A DNA stretch of 64,000 nt, taken from contig DDPF01000002.1 of assembly GCA_002342065.1 (NCBI GenBank), positions 54,800-118,799 on the forward strand. The letters run 5' to 3'. Below the pieces are notes generated by a model that did not search any database, was not told the origin of the DNA, and was given only the letters and a program-made list of their open reading frames with translations. The stretch is from Bacteroidetes bacterium UBA2475. Its GTDB lineage: Bacteria; Bacteroidota; Bacteroidia; B-17B0; Aurantibacillaceae. Shown here one piece after another: positions 54,601 through 62,800 of this stretch (positions within the stretch are counted from its first letter, which is position 1; each line of letters starts with the position of its first letter). Position numbers and translations under genes: made by a program.

Positions 54601-56567
54601 AATGTTATTGCCGCACTCGGAGAACAAATTTGTGTATTGGATGTGGTTGCGTTTATTGTAAGAGGAGTAATACTACTCGGAACATTTATTGTTTGTGTTC
54701 CTGAACAACCGGTTACGGTATTTGTAACAGTTACGGTAAAAATTCCGCCCGCACTCGCAACAGTTGTTGGTGTTGTAAATGAACTAAGGGCTGCCCCGGC
54801 CCATAAATAAGAATATGTTGGAGCGGTTGGTGCTACGGAAAGAGTAGAGGTAGGATTGGTACAGCTTAAGCTATTTGAAGCGGTTATGGTAAGAGTTGGG
54901 AGGGAGCTGCCATATACTGTGAAAGTTGCAACGGATAATCTTATTGGGCAACCTGTTGTTGTTGTTAACGAACAAGTATAAACTCCCGGAGCATTTACGT
55001 GTACAGTATTATTTATCACACTCACAATCCCAGGCCCCGACCAGCTATATGACAATGGACTTAAAGTAGAAGTTGCTATCAAAGCAATACTTGGTGTAGT
55101 ACAAACGAGTGTTGCACTTGGATTGGCGGTGATGGTTGAAGTAAAACTATTATCTATAAAGCAATTGGCAAAATCAGATGGTATAGTAAATGATGGTGGG
55201 GTGGTTGTAAAATTAACAACAGTACCAGAAATTGTTCCAACATGATAGGCAGACGTTCCATCATAAGCGGTAACCGTATTGCCAACAATAGAAAACCCAC
55301 CGCCACCTACTGCAATTGGTAAACCTGTAACAGAAAAAGAACAGGTTAAAATTCCTGAGGGGTTATATACATGCAACGCTTGTGGCGCCGCAGTTCGTAA
55401 GTAATAAAAATTATCCTGATCGTCACCAATTAGATCATAAGGCCCTCCGGTAATTAATGCTGGAATTGTAGCAAGTAATGTGGCAGGTCCGGCACCGTTA
55501 TATCTATATACCTGGCCAGTTGCTCCAACTAAATTGTAAATAAAATTCTTACTTCCACCTGGATTTACCGCACCGGCATTACTCATGGAGTGTGCCGTAT
55601 TAATAAATGAAGTCCCATTATAATACCAATAGGTTCCACCCGCTGTAGTCCAATAGGTTGGATTAGGAGCAGGAAATCCAAAAGCAGGGCCAACAGCTAA
55701 ACCATTTGCGCCCGGAGGAAGCGTTAGTCCGGTTAGAGTAGATGTATTTGGAATACTAACATTTGATTCATATACAGAAGAACCACTTAACGCATAAAAA
55801 GAATTATTACAATTAGGATTTGTAACTGTTGGGATACACGCTGGATCCGTTAAAAACAATTGATTGAACTCCCCGTTGCTTAATTTGCGGTTATAAAATC
55901 TAACATTGTCAAGTGAGCCTAACATCGGGAGATTAAACGGAAGCCCAGTTCCTCCCAAAAAAACATTTTCGCTTGCGTTATAACTAAAAGGAATTGTTAT
56001 TGGCAGCGAACCTTGCAGAGCACCATTTAAATATACTTTTAATGAATCATTTCCTATATAACCACCAATGTGATACCATGTATTTGCAATCATATTAGAG
56101 CTGCTTGATAAAACTTGTTGTGTTGCGGGTGAACATGCACCACTTGATTTTACAACATGTAGTTTATAACCAGGTCCTAAATTTTGTGTTATTAAGGTAT
56201 AACCTTCATGATAACTTGCGCAGGTATTGTGAGCAAAAACTATATAATGAGGTTGTGTAATATTATCAAGTTTCACCCATGCAGAAAATGAAACAGCGTT
56301 AGTGGGTTTTAATAATGGACTATTTGGTAAGGCAATAAAACTTCCAGTGTTACCATTAAAATGAATTGCAGAATTTGCATTACTGAATCTGTCAACTGTT
56401 GCGGTTACTGCACTTAATGTTCCCGTTAAATTATTAATGGGTTCGGTTCCGTTTGCGTTTAAAGCATAGCAGGCTGTTAAACTTGTAGATAGTGTTTGAG
56501 AATAAAATAAATTATTGCTCAACCCGATAATTAATATAAAAAGATATTTTAATTTCATTTTCATCAT
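51693..56567 (-). CDS. Giant LamG + Ig-array surface adhesin with T9SS type B sorting domain
   Basis: 1624 residues from ATG 56567 (a GTG at 56570 and ATG at 56564 also fit). After a signal peptide, residues ~30-245 are a LamG/concanavalin A-like domain (NNLTGTLSAVTATVDRFSNANSAIHF...DNVRFYNRKLSNGEFNQLF). Then come a NHL/propeller-like middle and an array of ten ~70-residue modules with the pattern xCxGxxxTLTAxGAxxYTWxPGxLxG...VSPTxTTxYTVTGxNxxGC. A DUF11-like domain follows. The CTD (FIPDGFSPDGDGKNDVFFIKG...YYYIIEFLDGDKETRTGFVVIQY) is type B. Each module has two Cys, likely a disulfide. The protein is probably T9SS-exported and surface-bound. Confidence 0.9.
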   Translation of the reverse strand: MMKMKLKYLFILIIGLSNNLFYSQTLSTSLTACYALNANGTEPINNLTGTLSAVTATVDRFSNANSAIHFNGNTGSFIALPNSPLLKPTNAVSFSAWVKLDNITQPHYIVFAHNTCASYHEGYTLITQNLGPGYKLHVVKSSGACSPATQQVLSSSSNMIANTWYHIGGYIGNDSLKVYLNGALQGSLPITIPFSYNASENVFLGGTGLPFNLPMLGSLDNVRFYNRKLSNGEFNQLFLTDPACIPTVTNPNCNNSFYALSGSSVYESNVSIPNTSTLTGLTLPPGANGLAVGPAFGFPAPNPTYWTTAGGTYWYYNGTSFINTAHSMSNAGAVNPGGSKNFIYNLVGATGQVYRYNGAGPATLLATIPALITGGPYDLIGDDQDNFYYLRTAAPQALHVYNPSGILTCSFSVTGLPIAVGGGGFSIVGNTVTAYDGTSAYHVGTISGTVVNFTTTPPSFTIPSDFANCFIDNSFTSTITANPSATLVCTTPSIALIATSTLSPLSYSWSGPGIVSVINNTVHVNAPGVYTCSLTTTTGCPIRLSVATFTVYGSSLPTLTITASNSLSCTNPTSTLSVAPTAPTYSYLWAGAALSSFTTPTTVASAGGIFTVTVTNTVTGCSGTQTINVPSSITPLTINATTSNTQICSPSAAITLTATGATNYTWTPIGSTLPGTGSVVAANPTVTTTYTVTGSTGVCTGSTSITISVTPTPTMVASGSPTVCSGSPTTLSVTGASNYTWMPGSLTGPAVTVSPTTTTNYTITGANGICTSTTSILLTVIPIPTITASASPTIICQGGTSTLTANGAITYTWQPGSLSGNTVAVSPLTTTSYTVSGTNILGCSSSRTVQLVVNNPTINVSPLSNTICSGQSATISASGASSYTWNPGAFTTSSIVVSPTVNTTYTLMSINGACTSTNTVPISVSPTPTILTAPINPTICNGSSTTLTASGGVTYTWMPIAVTGSMIVVSPTGTMNYTVTGSSAFGCTNTNVATVIVNPSPTVTAIGNPTSICGGSGASVTLTANGANTYTWFPGSLTGSNVIVTPTSTTIYTVTGTNGFNCTNTRTVSVLVSPTLTITVVASPTNICNGSSSTLTANGATTYTWMPGALTGTAVVVSPTATTIYTVTGTSGTCNSTRTFTLVVLTRPNISITAIPPVICNGGSGILLALGATNYTWSPGSSVGNTLVITPSVTTTYTVTGTNVAGCTNTTVTTITVNPTPTIAVVASSNTLCSGNSVTLTSSGALNYLCLPGAQTGPVIVVSPTVNTTYTITGINASGCTDTETVSITIIAGPTINATSSSTLLCDGVTFSLSASGATNYTWMPVNLIGSNIVTTATNSINTYTVLGESGGCTNATTVSVLVISCNNSMFGMTKAAGKPVLIYNSFYNVTFTITAVNASTINLTNVSIDENLSVAFPSPTNFSVVSQPVITSQNSSLSINPLFDGVSQISITSPSTSTLLASKRDTIVFTVRVDPKGYFGPFKNSVIGFAQFINNVIVSDSSNNGFVWDPDNDGDPTNNDTVTVINFDPIDLFIPDGFSPDGDGKNDVFFIKGLNARPVKLTVFNRWGNKVYENGEYDNTWNAYPNAANTLGSNKVPQGTYYYIIEFLDGDKETRTGFVVIQY

Positions 56568-56627
56568 CACGGAACGAAGCCTAATTTACTTATTTGTAAA
56601 AAGGCTTCATCCAAAAAAACATTAAGA

Positions 56628-58823
56628 TTATTTTAATTTAGTAATAATAAATTCTGTTCTTCTGTTTTTGGCGTGCTCATCTTCAGAACAGGTTGGTTTT
56701 ATTTTTCCTTCGCAGATGCAACCATTCAATAATTTTGCTTCACCATAACCTTTACCAACTATCCTGTCTTTTTTAATGCCTTTTTTAATGATATAAGCAG
56801 CACTTGATTTTGCACGGGCACCTGATAGTTTAGTGTTTGCAGCTGCAGCACCCCTACAATCGGTATGTGCGCCAAGTTCTATATACATGTTAGGATATTC
56901 ATTCATTATCTTAACAACTTTATCTAATTCGGCAGAAGCGTCTTTGCGAATCGCCGATTTTCCTAAGTCAAAATTGATAGGTTTCATATCTATCATTTTG
57001 GCAAGGTCATTTCCAACTTCTACTTTTCCTAATGTAAGATTTAAAGATTCATTCACTTTAATTTCTCCAGGCGCTTTAATGTCATAAATAAAAGTTACTG
57101 TTTTAGTTATGTAACCTGTTTTTTCTAAGACAATAAAATAACTTATTTTATCGCCAACTTTTTTTCCTTTTAATGGCTTACGATAATCGCCTGTTGCCAA
57201 AGTAGTATAGGAATCAAAAGGCGCTTTACTTGGAAGTTCATTGATAGTCAGCTTCACACCATCTAATGCAAGATTTGTTTTTGCATCTGTAACAAACGCT
57301 AATAACGATAATTTCGGATCTTTTTCTAAACGCAATTCTTTTGTAAAAGTATCGTCAGGAGAAGTTTTGGTTGACACAGAGTCTTCTAATTTATAATAAT
57401 CAGTTTTATCAACCACTAAATTATAGCTGAGATCTTCTTCAATAACAGTTGCCAACTCACCTTTTTCATTAGTAGTAACCGTATCGCCATTCATTGCGAT
57501 TTTAGTATTTGGAATTATTTCGCCATTGTCTTTATCTTTAGTTACGATGATTATTTCTTTTCCTCTTTTTACTTCACGTAAAATTTCGAAATTATAAATA
57601 TCATCATCCATTCCGCCACTTTTACGGTTAGAGCTTAAGTAACCTATTTTGTTATCTTCTCCTAAAAAAACACCAAAGTCATCATGAGTACTATTTACAG
57701 GCTCGCCCATATTGTAAACTCTTCCGGCTTTGTTGTCTTTAAATTTAGTTTCATAAACATCTAAGCCACCCAAACCATCATGACCATTAGATGAAAAATA
57801 TAATAATCCATTTGCTGCGATGAAAGGAAAAACTTCAGTACCGGCAGTATTTACTTTTTCGCCAAGGTTAACCGGAGCACCCCATGTTTCGCCTTCCTTT
57901 TTACTATAATAAATATCCATTCCACCAAAACCACCGTCCATATCCGAGGCAAAAAATAAATAGGTACCATCTAACGAAAGGGAAGGATGGGCGCAATTAT
58001 TATTGTTATTATTAAAAGGTAATTCAGTGATCCTATCAAAACCATTTTGATTTAAACCGGCTTCAAATATTTTTAGTTTATAGGTGTTTTCACTACTTAT
58101 CATTTTTTTGTTGGAATTATTTCTCGTGAAATAAACTGTATTATAATCTTTGCTAAAACAAATTGGTCCATCATTATATTTTGAACTCAAGTCGCCCATG
58201 AATATTTTTGGTTTTAAATAAATACCGCTACCACCATTTTCGCTGGTGTATAATTTCATGTAGCTATCACTTGTCCAACCATGTTTTTTATTGATCCATT
58301 TTGTTTTGTTTCTTGAAGAAGCAAACACAACCGACTCGTGATATTTTACAGCGGAGAAATCATTTTGATCAGAATTGTAACCTGCGATCTCCACTTTATA
58401 AGCATCAGCATTTTTAGTATATGCTTTCATTTTGTCCACAGATGAAGCAAGATTTTTTCCTCTTGCATCAGCACCATACTGTTCAAAATAAGTTTTAGCA
58501 CTTTCTTTTTGTCCGCTTTCAGTTAAAGCCTGGCCATAATACAATTTATGGATCTGCTCGGCATTACCCGATTTTACCAACCCGCCGTAACAAAGTAATT
58601 GTCCTTTAGTGTTATTGGTTAAACGATAACAATCTCCCAAATTAGAAAGAATGATCTTATTGCTACTATCTTTTTTAAGTGCCTTTTCGTAATACGGAAT
58701 TGCCTGCGAATACGCTTTAGTAGTATAATACTTATTTGCTTTTTTTAAAGCGCCGGCCTGGCCAAACGAATAAATTGAAAAACAAACGTTCAATAACAGG
58801 AAATATTTAAAACTGGTTTTCAT
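56628..58823 (-). CDS. OmpA-family protein with TPR and PD40 domains
   Basis: 731 residues. Signal peptide ~1-22, then TPR-like helices (ALKKANKYYTTKAYSQAIPYYEKALKKDSSN...), a WD40-like PD40 region (HPSLSLDGTYLFFASDMDGGFGGMDIYYSKKEGETW), a carboxypeptidase-regulatory domain (~430-520), and an OmpA domain at the end (INFDLGKSAIRKDASAELDKVVKIMNEYPNMYIELGAHTDCRG...RIVGKGYGEAKLLNGC). The OmpA part binds peptidoglycan. Such proteins accompany PorP/SprF and type B substrates and probably hold the T9SS-attached adhesin in the outer membrane. Confidence 0.92.
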   Translation of the reverse strand: MKTSFKYFLLLNVCFSIYSFGQAGALKKANKYYTTKAYSQAIPYYEKALKKDSSNKIILSNLGDCYRLTNNTKGQLLCYGGLVKSGNAEQIHKLYYGQALTESGQKESAKTYFEQYGADARGKNLASSVDKMKAYTKNADAYKVEIAGYNSDQNDFSAVKYHESVVFASSRNKTKWINKKHGWTSDSYMKLYTSENGGSGIYLKPKIFMGDLSSKYNDGPICFSKDYNTVYFTRNNSNKKMISSENTYKLKIFEAGLNQNGFDRITELPFNNNNNNCAHPSLSLDGTYLFFASDMDGGFGGMDIYYSKKEGETWGAPVNLGEKVNTAGTEVFPFIAANGLLYFSSNGHDGLGGLDVYETKFKDNKAGRVYNMGEPVNSTHDDFGVFLGEDNKIGYLSSNRKSGGMDDDIYNFEILREVKRGKEIIIVTKDKDNGEIIPNTKIAMNGDTVTTNEKGELATVIEEDLSYNLVVDKTDYYKLEDSVSTKTSPDDTFTKELRLEKDPKLSLLAFVTDAKTNLALDGVKLTINELPSKAPFDSYTTLATGDYRKPLKGKKVGDKISYFIVLEKTGYITKTVTFIYDIKAPGEIKVNESLNLTLGKVEVGNDLAKMIDMKPINFDLGKSAIRKDASAELDKVVKIMNEYPNMYIELGAHTDCRGAAAANTKLSGARAKSSAAYIIKKGIKKDRIVGKGYGEAKLLNGCICEGKIKPTCSEDEHAKNRRTEFIITKLK

Positions 58824-58843
58824 AAGAGATTAAATTGTAAAAA

Positions 58844-59803
58844 TTAAAAATAACGCGGTGTAACAACTTTTTTGCCTTTGTAAGAGAATAAATAATTTAT
58901 TCCTATTTCATGCGACCCTTGAGAATATTTTTGAATAGCATTAATACCGTAATCGTAAGAGTAACTTACCAAAAATTGTGGATTAACCTGTACACCAACA
59001 ATGGCAGCGACAGCTGCATTGCTTCTGTATGAAAGTCCGGCCCAGATCATTTCTTTAATAAAGAAATTTGCGCTGATGTCATATTGTATTGGCGCATTTT
59101 GAACTGCCTTAACCATTGCCTGGCCTTTTAATTTTAAACTATTTGATAAAGTGAACATGTTACCAATTGTAAAGTAATAGTGAAATTTACTTGGTTCTAT
59201 TTTTGTTGTTTGTAAAACATCACCGCTTGGATTAAAAGTAACTCTGTCATCTACCATTCTGGGAATTGATAAGCCTGTGTAAAATGTTTTAGTATTGAAA
59301 TAAATTCCAGTTCCAAAATTTGGCGCCATAATACTTGGTGAATTTTGACCAAGCTGCGGATCCACCGTACCATCATCATTGGTTTTTAAAGTTGAGAACT
59401 TATTTAACTGGTTATGGATGCCGCCCATTAAACCAAACGCTAAATGTCCTTTATCGCCGGTTTTTAACCTGTAAGCATAGCTTGCATAAACTAAATTTCT
59501 GTTAAGCACGCCAATTTTTTCGTTCAGTACACTAATACCTAAACCCATTTTATTATCCATTAACGGGCCATGCAATGAGAACGAAGTTGTTACCGGACGG
59601 CCAGGGAAGTTAACCCATTGCTGACGGTGCAATAACGTTGCGCTCATAGCTTCTTTACTGCCGGCATAAGCAGGATTAATGAACATCTCATTAAACATAT
59701 ATTGCGTAAAAAGTGCATCGTACTGTGCTTTACCTGTAGAAACAATCATAAACAGAATTGCAACTATTGCTATTTTTTTTGTTTTTTTCATAATGCTTTT
59801 CAT
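58844..59803 (-). CDS. PorP/SprF-family type IX secretion membrane protein
   Basis: 319 residues (the second Met at 59791 is equally possible). Signal peptide, then AQYDALFTQYMFNEMFINPAYAGSKEAMSATLLHRQQWVNFPGRPVTTSFSLH, the unmistakable start of PorP/SprF. Amphipathic strands and the C-terminal HEIGINYLFSYKGKKVVTPRYF follow. SprF helps export and surface attachment of a partner type B protein encoded beside it. Here it sits between the OmpA protein and the second giant adhesin. Confidence 0.95.
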   Translation of the reverse strand: MKSIMKKTKKIAIVAILFMIVSTGKAQYDALFTQYMFNEMFINPAYAGSKEAMSATLLHRQQWVNFPGRPVTTSFSLHGPLMDNKMGLGISVLNEKIGVLNRNLVYASYAYRLKTGDKGHLAFGLMGGIHNQLNKFSTLKTNDDGTVDPQLGQNSPSIMAPNFGTGIYFNTKTFYTGLSIPRMVDDRVTFNPSGDVLQTTKIEPSKFHYYFTIGNMFTLSNSLKLKGQAMVKAVQNAPIQYDISANFFIKEMIWAGLSYRSNAAVAAIVGVQVNPQFLVSYSYDYGINAIQKYSQGSHEIGINYLFSYKGKKVVTPRYF

Positions 59804-59821
59804 CTAAATATTTTTTATCAA

Positions 59822-62800
59822 TTAATATTGTATTACAATAAATCCGTTAGTTGTTTGTATATCTCCACCTTTAAATTCGAGGATATAATAATAAGTTCCC
59901 GGCGGTAATTTTTCAGTTCCAAGTGTGCCGTTCACATTAGCGGTTCCATTCCATGTATTATCATAATTTGATTTAGAATACACTTTACTTCCCCAACGGT
60001 TATAAACCGTAAATACATTATCTACACCAACAGGTAATCCTTTTATCACAAACAGATCATTTTTACCATCACCATTTGGAGTAAAGCCATCAGGGATAAA
60101 GAAATCTGTATTCGGAATTATTAATACGGTTGGCACGTTATCTGCAGGTTCGTTCCAAACTCCGTTATTATTAGAGTCAGGATTATTTCCTGTATTCGAT
60201 GTATCAGATACCGTAGTACTTGTTGAACTTAATGCATTTCCGTAAGCACTATTTTTGAAGATAGTTACTGTATCAGGATTTACATTGATAGTGAAAATAA
60301 TTGTATTCACTTCACCTGGTGCCATCACATTTAAGCCCGGTGTTAATAAATTAACATCACTGTTACCATTAAATAAGCTGTTGGCATTTAAACTTCCTGT
60401 TGTTACTGGAGCAGTTTTCATGACATACGTTGCAGGATATCTGACCGTGTTATTGAAAAGGCTATCTTTTGCAGTTACATTTTTCAAAGTATCATTTCCT
60501 AAATTATGTATAGTGATAGTATATGTAACGTCGTAAGTTTTATCTGACAATTTTGGACCAACAACTCCCGTTTTAGTTATACCAAAGAAAATATTTGGAG
60601 AGAACTGAATTGGTGTTGGAATATTATTGTTAGTTGGATCAAGATCAGTATCCGGATCAGGATCTAATCCGATCTCTGAAGAATCAGTTACAAATACACT
60701 TGGGCTTGGACTTGCTAAACCAATAACTGAGTTATTGAATGGACCAAAGAATCCATTTGTAAATATTCTAATTCCAAAAACAATTGTATCACTTTGCCCA
60801 AGATTTAAAGTACTGGTAAGAGGATTAGTTAATGAAATATTAACGCTTCCGTCAAACGCAGGATCAAGAGTTAAGCTACTTCCTATTGAAGTAATTAATG
60901 GAGCGGATACTACACTGAATGTTGTTGGTAATGGGAAGGTGCTAGTTAAATTCTCATTTAATACAACATCGTTTAAAGGTAACAAACCATAATTTTTAAC
61001 TACTACTTTATATGTTATATCATAACTTCCGTTTGCATTTAAGGTTGGTGTGCTAACTGCTTTTGCCAATCCTAAAGAATTTACAGATAAACAATTTATT
61101 GGAATTAAAATTAACGTCGTGTCTTTAAAACACCCTTCAGCATCAAATATCCTTATTGTGTACGCAACAGTGTTTGTCGGATTTGCTAAAGTATTTGTTA
61201 TGATGCCAGTTGTTGGAATATTTGTTGCAGTTAAATATGTTGCCGTTCCGGTATAAGTACTTCCAACAACATAATCATATTTGTCTGTAACAGTAAAGTT
61301 CGATACAGAAATAGTTCCATCGTTATTGGTTACACTACCAGAACAAGTTGCAGGTGTTATCGAGGCGGTAACCGCAACATTAGTGTGAATGCCAACTGAA
61401 ACAATTGCTGTTGTTGAACATGTACTTGAAAGATCTGTAACAGTTACAGTATACACACCAAACTGTGTTGATGTGAATGTTTGAGCTGTACTTGTAAAGC
61501 TACCCGGACCAGTCCACGAATAAGAAACGTTTGTTGAAGTTGTTGTAGCATTTATTGTTACACTGCTGTTTGCACAAGTTATACTTCCACTTGTTGTTGC
61601 TGTTACAGATGGTATTGAAGAATCTGTGGGCACGTTTAATGTAACCGAAGCAATACAGCCGGTACTGTTATCAATAACACTAAATGTATATGTACCTTGT
61701 ACGTTAACCGTTGGACTTTGAGCTGTTGAAGTAAATGAGAATGGTCCTGCCCACGCATAACTTACGTTAGTGGTGGTTGAACTTCCGGTTAAAGTAACTG
61801 TTGGTGCAGTACAAGTAATTGAACCGCTTGTGGTTGCAGTTAAGTTAGCAGGTAAAGGTGTTACAAAAACATCAACTGTAAATTGCGATGAACATACACC
61901 GTTTGCACCTATTACTGTATAAGTAGTATTTACAGTTGGTGTTTCAACTGTTGCGGATGTTGTATTACCGCTTGGTAACCAGGTATAGTTAGTTGCACCC
62001 AAAGCTGTAAGTGTGGTTGCGTAACCGCTACAAACCGTTGCATTTATTGGTGATACAGTTAAAGATGGTACCGAGTTTACAACTACCGTAACAGTAGAAG
62101 TTCCAGTGCAACCAAAAGCATTACTGCTTGAAACAGTATATGTAGTTGTAAGAGTTGGTGTATCGGTTATTGTGGCAGTTGTTAAACCGGTAGGGTTCCA
62201 TGTGTAAGTTCCGGAACCGTTAGCGGTTAAAGTAACAGTTGTGCCAACACAAATTGAAGTTGCCGATGCGGTAGCTGTTAAAGTTGGTATAGGAGAAACT
62301 AACACGTTAAGAGTTGTTTGTCCAACACAACCATTTATGTCGGTTCCAACAACACTGTATGTTGTAGTTATGGTTGGTGTTGTAACAACTACAGAACCAG
62401 TTGTGGCAATTGGATTCCATGAATATGTATTTGCACCCGAAGCCGTTAAAGTTAAATTACTTCCTGCACAAACTGTTGTAGGAGATGCTGTTGCGGTAAT
62501 GGTTGGATTTGCAACCGGAACAAGTGCCGCTGTTGTTGATGACTGACAAAGACCGTTAGACCCTATTAAAGTAAATGTTTGTGCTGCCGGTAAAGGAACA
62601 ACCAAAACAGTAGCATTAGATCCACCCGGTAACCAGGTGTAGCTTGTTGCGCCAATACCTACAAGTGTAGCTGTTTGGCCGGCACAAATAGGTACTATTG
62701 GAATACCAATAATAACTGTTGGGTTTGGAGTAACAACTAAGTTAATGGTATTGGTTGTTGTACAGCCAAAAGCGTTGGAAGCAGTAACCGTGTATAATGT

